From the NCBI GenBank assembly GCA_943737045.1, contig CALSFV010000367.1, positions 124,001 through 188,000 of the forward strand: a DNA stretch of 64,000 nt, given 5' to 3'. This document shows positions 35,717 through 48,500 of the stretch, one piece after another; position 1 is the stretch's first letter, and each line of letters opens with the position of its first letter. The notes below the pieces were generated by a model. It saw only the letters and a program-made list of their open reading frames with translations, did not search any database and was not told the DNA's origin. The position numbers were made by a program, and so were the translations under genes. This DNA is from Parapristionchus giblindavisi. Its lineage: Eukaryota > Nematoda > Chromadorea > Rhabditida > Diplogasteridae.

Positions 35717-37361
35717 ATTTATCGGCTGAGTCGTCTTTCCAATTTGTTCGGAACGGAGGCCTTGAACTTCTGCACAGCGTTTTACGAAATGAATCTATCA
35801 CCAATCCATCGGTTGAAGAGGTGAGTAGTTTATGTGATGATAGAATCTTGGAAAAGTAGATGGAAAAGTGAAAAGTAGTGTTAATTTTCTGATTGTAAAA
35901 GTAGTTGGGAAAGCAGCACCCCTTCGTATTTGACAAACTTTTATAACAAAAATCCCTTTACAAGAGTATTGGATTACTACTTTTCAAGCTACTTTTACAA
36001 TCACAAAATTAACATTACTTTTCGCTTTTCCATCAACTTTTCCAAGATTTTAACAACGCATTACTATTATAGTTACGTACGGGACTAAATTATTCTTCTT
36101 TCATTTTTTTTTCTTCTTGTAATTTTCATGATTTTTTCTATTTTCGCACGAATTTTCAGATTCTATTGACGATATTCAAAGTTATGATGATGTCAGAGAA
36201 CCGTCAAGCTCTTTTCAACATCATGGGTGCCGATCTCTTTATGTAAGCCGAGCTAACGAAAATTTACGAAAATGAAAACGTATTTTCAAAAGTCATCTCA
36301 ATACATAAAATTACTACATTATCATGATCTTTTTGTCCTTCTCATTTTTTCTCTATTTTTTTCAAATACATAGAAAAGATATATATATACAGTATTATAT
36401 TTTTCTTAGGTTACTGGACGCAAAATATCCGATCAATAATCGTACTAATCAATATTACACCGTGGGCATTCTATCCTTTTCGATTGCATCACCGCTATAT
36501 TCGGATGGATTGAAACCCAACTATGAGTTCGTTGACAAAATCGTGGTGAGTTTTCATTAATCTTTGGTCTTTGGTCTTCGATATTTCTAATGCATATTAT
36601 TACGACAAATTTCAGAGAAAATTGGTTGACGACTGGTGTATTGAAGAATTTATTATGATCGAGACCAACTTCACCAGAATCTTCAGTACATTCATTCCAT
36701 TCTTTGATCTCCTATTTAACACTAAATATCCCGGAGTTCAAATGTTCGCCCTCTACTCATTAATAACCGCTTCTATTACAAGGTTCTACAATCGTGATTA
36801 CCTTGAGTTAGTTCTCTTCTAATTATTATTCTACTATATCATGTAGTCATTCCCACATGATTTAAAGGCAAACCCCGTCCTAATCTGAAATTCTCCACTC
36901 TGGACACTCAATCGTAACCAAAGAAATTGAGAGAGCATTGTCAGAGCAAAGACAATGGTATTTCAAAACTAGCAATCTATATTTAAATCTAAAAAATGCG
37001 TCATTGACTAGAAGTTTACTGCAAGTTGTCCATAAGTGAAAGAATGTATTATATTATTGTGCACAGCTTGCAGTAAACTTACGCCTAACTAGGAGTAGAA
37101 TTGCAAGTCTACTTCTAGCGGGAATGATTAATAGACTACTAGATAGTCTTGAAATACCAGTGTAATTTCGAATTAGCTTGTTGTACGCTTTAATCTTTTC
37201 TCTTTTGCAGTATTTTAATTGCGGAAGGAGTCGAAGAAGTGTTGGAACGCTTCGCGGCTCTCGAATCGAACAGATTACTGAAGAATCCGAACATGGAAGA
37301 AGCGTATTGTAGTCTTTCTGAATATGTTAAGGAGAGGAAGGAGAATGGATCAACAAATTAA
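35717..37361 (+). pseudogene. ZYG-11-like copy B (3' five exons of gene 1, duplicated)
   Basis: Exons 35717-35820, 36160-36242, 36410-36545, 36616-36806 and 37211-37361 correspond one to one with gene 1 at a constant offset of 25348. All splice sites and frames are intact. One visible replacement near the C terminus changes AYFSL to AYCSL. No upstream ARM or LRR exons precede it: left of 34218 the sequence switches to unrelated repeats. This is therefore a 5'-truncated segmental duplicate. It could only be expressed from a new promoter or as a short C-terminal ARM protein. Called pseudogene because of truncation, not because of internal lesions. Confidence 0.75.
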
Positions 37362-37805
37362 TAAAACAATGTCAGTCCCCTCACGTCGTCCCATTTCTTG
37401 TTATGACTAATATGATTAAATAAAGAATAATTAATTTAATACGTAAAAACAATGTACAGGAATGAAATGCATGCACGTGTTACATTAACTATTACAATAT
37501 AAACTATAAGTTGTAATGTGCTTCATGGTGTTTCGGCCGCTACGTCTAGACACCACAAAGCTTTGCCTGATAACATTAGAGAAGTTGGCACCTGGGTAGA
37601 GAAGAGGGGGAGAGAGATTCTCTCATTGTAAGTTCGTCACAAAGCCGTAAATTAATTAAATAATTAATATAAATAAAAAAAAATAAAAAATAAATTATAA
37701 AAAAAATATTTTCTTTTCACCGGTACACTGCACACAAATTTTGTGTAATTCACATTTCTCTATCATAATGGAAATGATCCGAAAAAATCAATAATAGTCA
37801 TTGTA

Positions 37806-39078
37806 TTAGGTGAATTCAAAAGTAACGCTCGTTTTTCGCATTCCAAAAAAATTGTCACAAAAATTTAACAAAGCATGGAGAATTCTAGAAATATTTTCCA
37901 TTCCCATCGGTCAACTTATGCCTTCTACCCGGCAGTTTATGGATCCATTCGTGATAAAAGGACTTGGGCTAATTCAGGAAATAGGTGTCGAGTACGGTAT
38001 GGATAGTGGTTCGGTATTTGAAGCTTTGCCCTTTGAGGAAGAGATGGAGCGCCGCGAAGAGGTGACAACCATAGTCGGCAGGGTCGGGTGAGTACATAGG
38101 ATGGGGGAGTACAGTTCAGTTATATCCCGTTAGCTCAGCATGGGTCGTTCTTTAGGCATGAGGTCGAGGGTTGTCATGTTGAAATTAGTTCCGAGTGTCC
38201 TTCCCGCGTGATTGTTCGAGGTTGAGCCTTAGCTTCCACAGCTGGAGAGTGTAGACATGTGTCATGATAGTGGTACCCTCGAGGAGGAGTTCCCAGAACT
38301 CGACTCCCCGTACCGAATACCGGATCCACAACATGACTTTTTGGCGGTGAAAATCGGGTTTGGGGGCATATGCTGGCTATTCGTGCTCACCGAACCACAG
38401 TCTCCTTGGCTCTTCTTAATCGTAGTGCACCCACCTTTCATCACCGGCTATGACGTTGACCTGCCAAACAAGCCGGCGACGTAGAGTTAGTAAAGTCTTT
38501 ACCATGTCCAGTCGGCGATCCTTGTCGTAGTCGGCTAGGACGTGGGGTAGACATCTTCTTATTTTCACTTATTTCCGGGAGTGTGAAGGCCATGTACCAC
38601 AGTGCTCTGGGTGACCCCAAGTGCCTTTGCAATATCACCGGTATCGGGATACGGATCAGTCTCTACCTCTTGGAGCAATCGATCGAGAACCACAACCACA
38701 GAGCGATCGAGTTGGTCTTCATCTTCGATTAAAAAGTTCTGTTTCTCGAATTTAACAACCCACTTTCTCATCGCCGTTACGTGAGGCACAAGTGGGGGGG
38801 GGGTACACCTCTGCTAGGTGATGTTGGAAGCCAGGGCGTTTCAAGCCCGAGAGGAAGAGGAATAAAATAACGTTGCGAATGTGAATTCCGTCGGGGGCGA
38901 AATTGTGCTATTTTCTCGCCTGGAGGACACGCGGGAACTGAATCGCAAACAACCGCAGGATATTCGAGGGACATCCTATCTAGTGTAAACAGCATGGATG
39001 CTGGCAATAACAATAGAGCAAGAACGAGGCGACTGAAGTTGGGACAAAAAATCGAGCGTTACTTATGAATTCACCTAA
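37806..39078 (-). mobile_element. Mariner-like transposon, degraded transposase
   Basis: Inverted ends start TTAGGTGAATTC and continue ...AGTAACGCTCG on both sides. A TA is duplicated at 37804-37805 and 39079-39080. The otherwise identical copy at 12458-12480 has a single TA, an exact empty site. The minus strand shows transposase pieces in order: AMRKWVVKFEKQNFL and LGVTQSTVVHGLH (DNA-binding end, 38565-38789), then AGDERWVHYD with PKPDFHRQKVMLWI (catalytic core, about 38250-38460), then FYHEWIHKLPGRRHKL (C terminus, about 37880-37960). Several stops show it is dead, although the insertion is younger than the segmental duplication. Confidence 0.92.
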
Positions 39079-39536
39079 TAGAAATGGATGCGATGCAAAT
39101 TCTCTTAGTTTTTATATGAACAAACGATTTGGGAAATTTAATTATCATTCTATTTCCTTTTTTGCATAGTCAGGCGAGAGAGGGCAAGCGTGCGTTGTGT
39201 CGGTATTTACATACAGTTTGTCATTTTCTGATGGAAGTACATTTTATACGGACAATATATTTTTTTTTATTCTTGAATGTGTATAATTATAGAATGGAGC
39301 ATACATAGGAAATAAAATTGTCCGAGGTCGGTTATCGATTTGATTTCTTTTGAAGGGTTAGTAAAGCATTTTCTGAGTACAATTATTTCTTCTCATCCCA
39401 TTTTGAAATCTGAAAATACATTCAATTTATATGCCTATTATCTAGGTGTTTTAATTATGTAACGTTAATAAATCGCGAAAAGAAAAGAAAAAGAAATGAA
39501 AAAGAGGCGAGAGTGAGTGAGAGAGATTGAACTTAC

Positions 39537-41149
39537 AATATGCTTCTCTGGCAGTTGAGCAGTGAGTAGATGAACTGGTGATTCGTTACAGTATGACTGT
39601 ACATTTACCACTCCATTCTCATCAATTCCAACAATATTCGAGTATGGTTCCAAACTTGAACAATTTCCTTTAACTTCACATAATTCGAATTCTTTTCACT
39701 TACTTTGTCTTTATAATTTCATATGATAGATTATGCATATTCATTGATATTAAATTGCCATCAGGGCTTAAATAAAAGATCCAATTACTGAATTTCACCA
39801 ATCGATTCCTAATCTGAAATCATTCTAATCTATTTAAAATTATTGAATAATGAAAGGGAGAGTAACCTCTCTCAATGGCCTCTTCATCGCGCACACTATT
39901 TCTCTGTTCTCTAACAACAAGAGCGTAGAGCGTTGAAGAGACCTTTGACAAAGGTTTCAGTCCCTTTAAGCCATACCACTTCTGGTAGTTCTTTTTTCTC
40001 CGAATATTCATCTGAATCTAATTGATATCGACGAATGGAGGAAGAATTTTCATTATCAATTACACCGAATAAGAAGTTACTGGAAATTCACAGTAATTTG
40101 TTAATAAGGAATATATTGTTAAAATCTTACTTACTCATGAACATGAATTCGATAATATTTCTTTAGTTCAGCAATCGAAGTGTTAAATTTAATTCCATTT
40201 TTAGATCGATAATCTTCATTTACCGGAATAGCAAATAAAACATTTGGATTATTATCTCTTTTAATGAAATAATGGAGACTATCACATTCAAAATGAACTT
40301 TTATTCCATTTTCAATCTGTAAAAAAATATTAAATTAACAATTTCAGTTTCTACTTATGAAATTATTTGATTTTACCGTTAGAAGTTCTGTGATTACGAT
40401 TTCCTCATTTAATAGTTCAGCTTTCTTTATTATGTTATCCTGAACATTGATTTTATTGTACTTTTTTATCTCAAAATTAACCTTTTCGAAGAAGAACGCA
40501 TTTCCTACAACTCCGAATGGAGAGTCATGATCAAATTCCCGCTCTGTACGATTATTTCTAAATCCAAAATTTTTACATTTAATTATTTATAAAATTATTT
40601 TAATTCGATTAAAGAGAGAGAGGGGAAGAGTGAGAGAGCGAGAGAGCGATAGAAAGAGGAGGGAGGATGAAGAGTGGGGGTATATTTCGAAATTAAATAT
40701 TTGACCATTGAAATATTCGTGAAAACAATTTAATTGCAGTATGATTTTCAAATCGCGGAAAAGAACAACAAACCCTTTCATCCATGTAATGAGTTTAGGA
40801 TTGGAATAATCAGAACTATGAACAAATTCATCTGAAATATTCATTTCAATAAACCTCTTACGAATTATCTCATATATGGTTTTGAAATCTTGGAAAAGTC
40901 GATGGAAAACGAGTAATCCAACACTCATGTAAAGGGTGTTTAGTGAAAAAGTTTGTCAATTACGTTGTGAATGCTACTTTTCCAACTACTTTTACAATCA
41001 CAAAATTAACACTTCTTTTCAGTTTTCAATTTTCTTTTCCAAGATTTTAACACCCCATTACGAATTCTCTCATACTGGGAGAGATTTGGCGGAAGTATCC
41101 TTCTCTATCGATAGAATATTCGTCACGTTTCTTAAACTCCATAATTCAA
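39537..41149 (-). CDS. Unrecognised multi-exon gene G
   Basis: Four exons join in phase with GT/AG sites: 40831-40774, 40557-40377, 40316-40135 and 40079-39977. They encode an acidic, lysine- and asparagine-rich polypeptide with segments VVGNAFFFEKVNFEIKKYN, HFECDSLHYFIKRDNN and RYQLDSDEYSEKKELPEV. A further exon ending at 39537 (NESPVHLLTAQLPEKHI) and a possible upstream exon 41149-41076 (LWSLRNVTNILSIEK) have good splice sites, but their phase was not reconciled. I recognise no domain, signal peptide or membrane segment. The gene lies between the convergent ZYG-11 copies B and D. The left locus keeps only the tail of its last visible exon (12891-12957). A MITE sits in the intron at about 39852-39970. 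Confidence 0.55.
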
Positions 41150-41257
41150 CTGAAAATATTATTTTTTTAAACGCTAATTATAGAAATAAGAACAACATGA
41201 CAAAAAACGTTGGGTTCAAAAGGAAAGAAAATAAGAATATACTCACCCCCCTCTCTC

Positions 41258-41358
41258 CCTCTCTAACTCTCCTTCTCTCTCTCTCTCTCTCTCCCTCTCC
41301 CCTATCTCCCTCTCTCCCTCTCTCCCCCTCTCCCTCTCTCCTTCTCTCCCTCTCTCTA
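41258..41358. repeat. CT-rich low-complexity tract
   Basis: About 100 bp of CTCTCTCCCT-type repeats upstream of gene G. Serine/leucine/proline-rich frames crossing it are artefacts. Confidence 0.9.
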
Positions 41359-41429
41359 TCAAGAACGATTATACAGATAAGACTCAAGAATGGAAATAAT
41401 GCGTTTAGAAAGTCCAAGACAATATAATT

Positions 41430-42660
41430 TGTGATGTAAAAGTTTGTGATCGAGAGAGTCTTTGCGAAAAGGCATTGCTAAAATCAAACTAAAGAGATTC
41501 AAACAATTTAAGGGCTGAGAATAGAGACTTGTGAGACTATGAATGTGTATCAGTTAATTGAGTGGAAGTTGGCAGGGAAGTTGATTATTGCAATTACATA
41601 AAAATACAAGAGACAAGGGCTTTTTTTTTCCATATTTCAGGTATTTATCTTGTTAAATATATTGGATATGGATTCATATTACGGAATTAAGAAATAAGAG
41701 AAAGAAGGAGGGGACAATTACAAAGGTTAAGGTTAAAGGTTTCAATTACAATTACTTTTTTTTCTTCAATTCTCGATTGAAATGAATGTTAGTAAGGAAA
41801 GGAGGAGAATAAAAGATAATAAAGAAATGGGTAAAAGAATGATTTGACTATTGATTGATACACACAGAGAAAAGGGTATTACACACATATAAGACCATAT
41901 AAGCATATAAGACCTGTGAAGTGTTATATTTAACACTTTTTAGGTGTTAAAATAGCTCAAAAAGTGTTAAATATAACACTTGACAGATCTCATGTGCCAT
42001 GGGGTACACCTCTTTTAGCTGTGTGATAAGACAAATCGACAAACAAAAATTATATTCCATGGTTAGAATTCAAAGTGATTCATACTGTTATCAAAGAGAT
42101 GACAAAGGAGAAAGGTTATGTGGTGTTATGTTCTCGAATTTCTTGAAATCAAAATCGAGATATTCTTAAATTTTCTCGATTTTTATTCTATTACACCCCA
42201 AATTTATACGTATTTATGACCATATAATGAAACGCGTGTGATGAGAGAAAAAAAACGAAATGAATGTATTGATTTATAGATTAGTATAAAATACTTTATG
42301 CGGTGCAGAAGTAAAGTATCATTGGTGATAGATTATTTCATAGATAGTGGACGCAATAAAAGCTTTTTAAAGGGACTAAAACCTTTGTCAACGGTCTCTT
42401 CAACAGTCTACGCTCTCTCGTTGTTAGAGAACAGAGAAATAGTGTGCGCAACGAAGAGACACTCACAGAAAATTCCCTTAGGGATATCTGGATATCCCTA
42501 AGGGATTTATTTCCCTACTTTCATCGATTTCCCTTATGTATAAGGGAAGTATGAACAAAGGATATATTCCCTAGTATACTAGGGAACATTTCCCTACTTT
42601 GTCATTCACACAAGTACGTGCGCGTCACTAGAGCTATCATCACGATTCACGAGAACAGAA
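41430..42660. other. Intergenic, no gene recognised
   Basis: Contains MITE M4 (41862-42025), MITE M1 (42366-42466) and a palindrome-rich patch 42470-42600 (TAGGGATATCTGGATATCCC and similar). No exon chain was seen. Confidence 0.5.
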
Positions 42661-42666
42661 ATGTAA

Positions 42667-42733
42667 CGGCATGGCTTAGTGGCAAGACTGTTGCGTAGTG
42701 ATCCGAGCCTCGTAGGTTCGGTTCCCGCTCAGT
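42667..42733 (+). other. tRNA-like sequence (SINE or tRNA pseudogene)
   Basis: ATGGCTTAGTGGCAAGAC resembles a tRNA D-arm/A-box, and GTAGGTTCGGTTCCCGC a T-arm/B-box, about 35 bases apart. A sequence with the same T-arm lies on the minus strand at about 15445-15510, duplicated at 48350-48415. The acceptor stem does not pair well, so it is not called a tRNA gene. Confidence 0.45.
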
Positions 42734-43018
42734 GTAATTTAACTTTGCCGATTTTTCTTATTGTTCCATATCTTTTTCCACTCCACTTTTTCCACTTTTT
42801 TCCCTTCTTCAAGATTGGATGAGTGGAATAAGTTAACAAGATCAACTCGAAAAGACACAGCTATACACAACTTCCTCTACTTTTTCTGAGAAATCACAAT
42901 CGGTCTTTCAAAATCGGTCAAACAATCGCACTTACAACTTTATTGACGAAACGAAACGCAAATAATGAGAAGCCAGGGAAGCGGAGAAACGACATGGATA
43001 TGCGATGTGGTGAGGAAC

Positions 43019-43122
43019 GTCTTCGGTTTCTGGCCACCCCCCCCCCCTTCTCCATATTTCGATCTTTTCGATCGTATGGAGCGGTCGCCCCCCCCCCTAG
43101 CTATGCCAGAAACCGAAGAAGT
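43019..43122. mobile_element. Short TIR element with C/G runs
   Basis: CTTCGGTTTCTGGC and inverse GCCAGAAACCGAAG bound a segment containing an inner palindrome around TTTCGATCTTTTCGATCGTA and two C runs. Non-coding. Confidence 0.65.
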
Positions 43123-43179
43123 TCCGTGATATCTCAGCTGGGCTGCCATGAGAGGTTTCTCCATTTCTCGCGATTATGA

Positions 43180-45160
43180 CGAGCCGCATGCAGGAAATGA
43201 GATGCTTTGAGAATGTAATCTCTCTCCAAATCGTTGCGGGTCTTCCCGTATTCTCTTTCGTTTCCTTTGTTGTATCACTACCAAACTTGCCTATTTATGT
43301 GGATGAAATCTATTCTTCACTAATCCGTAGACTAATAATCCTCTGCTGGACGCTTTCTCGCCTCTTTTCAATGTATTTTCTAGTGTTTTGAACTTGATAA
43401 GTTAACAAGGTGAAATCGAAAAGGCACAACTACACACAACTTCCTCGTCTATATTTTCACTGATACATCACGCTGACGAGCAATACTTGTGTATACTGCC
43501 TACATAGTCTGGTAATTCAAAACTGAAAATCTCTCGTAGACAATTAAAGCGAGAGAGTGTGTCCAGAGGGGAAAGTTTCAAATTATTTATCGGATATCAT
43601 TCAACAACGATCATATTTATTTATTTGTGTTATTTATTTATCTTTCTTAATTTTTTTCATTTATCTACACGGGATACATTTTCCCATTGTCTGTTTCATA
43701 GTTCAACAACCAAGGTTCATTAATCCTCCGCACTCTTCACCTTTCCATTGTTGCATGTATTGTGATGTGTAAGGTACTTAAGGTGCGCAACTTCGACGGT
43801 CTATCCCTTTACTATTTATTTTATCAATAAATAGTAAATGGATAGACCGTGATTGATCTTTGAACTTTTCAATTCGGCTACGTTCCCTGTCAAATGGAGT
43901 ATTATGACTTGGCATCGTAAATAGTTTACAACTTCATCTGCATATTTAACTTTTAAGCACACTAACATTTTGTGCTTGATGAAGACCCCTGTGGTGTACG
44001 ATAAGTATGAATAGAAATATAAGTGCATTAAAGCGAGACCCCAAGCTAAGTTGAAACTCTCCGCTCTGGCCACACTAACTCGCTTTCTTTGTCTACCAGA
44101 GAGTATTACCAATGCGGAGAAACTATCTTTGGGTATGTAAAGTCTACACATCAAAGACTGTCATGAGAAAGATCGCGTTCATCGAATTACCACATACTGA
44201 ATAGATAGTCGATAGGTGTTAACTATAAGTGAGATAACAAAGTGCGATCACGGTTCCGTGAAATAACAAAAAGATCAGAAGAAATCTCGCGCTCCAAAAT
44301 CTTTCGAATCAAAAATTCACGTAGAACGATCAATCACTTTCGGGTAGCTTTGAAAATTCATTTTATCATAATGCAACAATAATTTGATTTTATCACCAAA
44401 AATTGAAAATTATTCTTTATTAAACTGTAAAAATTACTTAGCATGCGCATTACCTTTAAAGATAAAAAATTTAAAAATCAAATTTTGGAATAAGCATTAA
44501 CAATAAGGTAGTGTGCATTTTCGTGACGCCTCCAGCTGATTCTCTTATAAGTAGTTTGTATATAAATAGTATATAAATAGTAAGTAGTATATAAATAGTT
44601 AGATACTTACACGATGTGAGTGAGCGTTGGAGGGACTGTTGACAAACGGTTACGCTGTCAAGATCAATAATCAATAATCAATAATGAGAAATCAATAACC
44701 ACTAATCACATATCAATCTCTTAAGATTGTTGTTCATGGTACAAAAATGATAAGATAAGCGATTTGAGTGTTCTTCAAAGATCAAAAGACGCACAAAGAC
44801 TACGTCAGTGGTTCGGTGATCTTCCCCCTATCACCCTTTAAAGGTGTCGAAACAGTTTTCATCGCTAATTTTAGCACAAAACTGGTCCGAGACCATCGAA
44901 AATAGAAACGAAAACAACACTTCATCGAACACTTTATGACCCGATTTATTGCGTCCTCGAAAACAATGTTGATAAAAAGATTATTAAATGAAGAAATACA
45001 ATACAACAACAATTGTAAGCAGCGATATACAATTTGATACATGTTGGCGCAGGGTGCTCAATGTTTGGGCAATGCGCCGTATAGGCAGGTTATTTTCGGG
45101 TTCCTTATTATGATTTTGGTTGGACCTTAGCATAATGTGAAAAACTGGAGATAGGGGGTA
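43180..45160. other. Intergenic, no gene recognised
   Basis: Holds the hairpin at 43796 and MITE M2 at 44032-44140. Open frames here are AT-rich with no conserved motif or convincing splice-site chain. The right end leads into the last exon of copy D. Confidence 0.5.
43796..43850. repeat. Perfect-type hairpin, 24-25 bp stem
   Basis: ACGGTCTATCC...TATTTATT pairs with its inverse across a 6-base loop. It could be a small MITE core or an RNA hairpin; no further context. Confidence 0.6.
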
Positions 45161-45574
45161 ATTATTACTGATATTGGTTTGTTAATTTGACTTTCCTCTC
45201 CTTAATCAATTCAGAAAGACCTGAATACAAGTATTCCATGAGCTCATTCTTCAGTAATCTGTTCGATTCGAGCGCCCCGAAGCGTTCTAACACTTCTTCG
45301 ACTCCTTCCGCAATTAAAACACTGCAAAAGACAAAAGATTAAAGCGCACAACAAGCTAATTCAAAACTCCACTGGTATTTCAAAACTATCTAGTAGTCTG
45401 TTAATCATTCCCGCTAGAAGTAGACTTGCAATTCTATTTCTAGATCGACGCAAGTTTACTGCGAGTGGTGCATAATAGTGTAATACATTCTTTCACTTGT
45501 AGAAAACTTGCAGTAAACTTCTAGTCTATGACGTATTTTAAATAGACTGCTAGTTTTGTCTATCGGCACATTAA

Positions 45575-48500
45575 ATGCAGAGAGGGCCAAAAAAGGGGGA
45601 ATCTTCTTATCCACAAGATGTATCCTTTCGTCTTTGAGAGAATTCAGTTGGACTATTATCTCACCACTCTCGACTACACTCGCCTATTCCATCAAGAGAA
45701 GAGGATCAACAGTTGAGTCCCCTTCTAGTAGACTTTGGAAAGTCAGGAGCGGTATATCCGTATTGTCCTATTGGACGAGCAACGCCAAGTTTTCAATGGA
45801 GATGAATTCTCTTCTCAGAGACGAAAGTATAAATCTTGCGGATAAGAATATTCCCTCTGTTTTGACCCTCTCTGCATTTAATTTGCTGATAGGATAAATA
45901 ATTGAATTGCTAGTTTTGAAATACCAGTTCTGGCAATGATCTCTCGAATTCTTTGTATACGAGGGAGTGTTTCTAGAGCGGATAATTTCAGATTTGGACT
46001 GGGTTTGCCTTTAAAGATTATGGGGATGACTGCAGGATACAGTAGAACAATAAGAAGAGAACTAACTCTGCGTAGTAAAGGTCGCCAGACAGGAACAAAG
46101 GAGCGATTGCTATTGAGTAGAGGGCGAACATTTGAACTCCGGGATAGCGAGTGTGAAATAGGAGATCAAAGAATGGAATGAATGTCCTGCAATAGATTGT
46201 TAATTAATCATGACAACTACAGGGGCCGCTTTTTTTGTTCTAAAAACTGAATAAGCAAAAAATGTTAAAGATGGAGACCCACGAGTTTTTTCGTAATAAG
46301 ACTGTTCGGATAGTATGATAGAGATTCATTACACGAATCGAAAGACATATCTGATATTGATTCCCGATATGTTTAAAGCTCACTATGAGCATTGAAAGTA
46401 CAACTTTCAAGGCATGTAGAGAGTGCTCATCGAATTTGCATACTTTCTCTCTCATTTTCTCATTATCCCTTACGCCAATTACCATATAATATAAACAATA
46501 GCCAGCATGCTTATCGTGGCGGGAGTCAGTCATGCCAACTCATGGGTCCCCTTCTTTAATTATCACGATCGTCGAATTATCCGATTACAATCACCAGAGA
46601 AACAAAAATTACTGGTTAACTCTGGATAGTTTTTTTCCATAACTGGTGCGATATCACATTGTCAGAATTTTAAAGGGAGCGTAACCTCTGTCAATGGTCT
46701 CTTCGACGAGCAATGCATTCTCGTTGTTAGAGAACAGAGAAATAGTGCGCACAATGAAGAGACCATTGAGAGAGGTAACGCTTCCTTTAAATAGAGCGCG
46801 TGTCGCATTTACGGAAGACGATCGTGTAGGACCGTACACATGTAAAATTTGTACATAAATAGATCGCAAATACAGTCATAAATATATAAACAATTCATAT
46901 TTTGATCTGTTCAACTCTTCCTAAAAATTCCGAACAATTATTATTGCTTGACCAAAGTCTTTGACCCATTAAAATACCTGAAGAATCTGCTGCTAGTGTA
47001 TTCGGTCATGATAATTTGTTCAATAGGCCACTCTTCAACCCATTTTCTCTGAAATTTATCATAATACTAATTTATCATTATAATAGAAATATCAAAGATC
47101 AAAGATTAATAAAAACTCACCAAATTTTTGTCTTCAAACTCATAGTTGGGTTGCAATCCATCCGAATATAGCGATGATGCAATCAAAAAGGATAGAATGC
47201 CTCCGGTGAGATATTGATTATTACGATTATTGATCAGATATTTTACGTACAGCATCCTAAAGAAAAATATAATACTATATATATTTATCTTTTCTATGTG
47301 TTTGACAAAATAGAGAAAAATGAGAAGGAAAAAGAGATCATGATAATGTCGTAATTTTATGTATTGAGAGGACTTTTTGAAAATACGTTTTCATTCTCTT
47401 AAATCTTTCTTAGCTCGGCTTACACAAAGAAATCGGCACCCATGATGTTGAAAACAGCTTGACGGTTCTCTGGCATCATCATAACTTTGAATATCGTCAA
47501 TAGAATCTGAATATTCGTGCGGAAATAGAAAAAATTCATGAAAATTGCAAAAAGGAAAAAATTGAAAGAAGAATAATTAGTACTATAATAATAACTATAA
47601 TAATAAATTACTCACGTCTTCATTCGATGGGTCGGTGATAGATTCATGTTGTACCTCTCTGTGCAGAAGTTGAAGGCCTCCGTTCCGAACAAATTGGAAA
47701 GACGACTCAGCCGATAAATCTACAAGGAACACACAGGAATTTTAATACAACATTTTTTAAAAGATAATTTCGTTTCAAGGTGAAGACCAGCAAATGTTCA
47801 TGCAAGTCTATCACTTCTGTCTTGCCACGTACGTTTCTCTTTCAGTTGATATATTTTAAGTAATGGATAAAGAAATAAAGAAATAATGAAATAAATAAAA
47901 AATATCGGAAAATTACTCAGTATATTGCAGATCGTTTTCAATAAATCAGAATTATCATTGTCCTCCCTTGCTTCATTGATTATCATGATCATAAGTCTTT
48001 CATCAGTTAGGTACGATAAGGCTTTGTGGTTCTTTCTGACGATGTGATCAGCTTCGTACAGGATCATACGCAAGCTGAACAAAATCACGATTATACTCTT
48101 TTACTTGAAATTTAAGTTTGTTCTCCTCGTTTTTCTTTTTGCAGCGCGATACCGTCCATATCCATGTGCCGCTCTATACATTCCCTTGTTGTTAGCCGCG
48201 CTATAGCTCCGCATTTGCCCTCCAAACCTAAGATCTACTTTTAGCATGACAACGCATGCCCCCCCCCATACAGAATATGGCTGAACTCACGGCGGTTCAT
48301 TGGACGGAAATCTCTATATTAAACCTGGCTCGAAACCTCCCGCACTAAGAAAAATCAGCAAAGTTGATTCGCATCGGGAGTCGAACCTACGAGGTTGGGA
48401 TCGCCGCACAAAAGCTCTACTCTGGTTATTCCAAACTAGTAGTTTACTTATGTTACGTCACAGACTAGTAGTTTACTGCTAGTTTACTACTAGTGAAAGA

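Larger units (their letters stand above)
34218..39603. repeat. Segmental duplication copy B (pairs with 8851-12957)
   Basis: Starts at CATTAAGTTGAGAGAG, in the middle of what is a complete fold-back element at 8452-8870, so this copy was cut at or after the duplication. It contains the mariner insertion 37806-39078 that copy A lacks. A short divergent stretch is seen near 34512 (a deletion of about 28 bp relative to A). Confidence 0.93.

Noticed and set aside
41178..41417. Arginine/glutamate-rich minus-strand frame and its serine/leucine partner
   Set aside because: Low-complexity CT tract.
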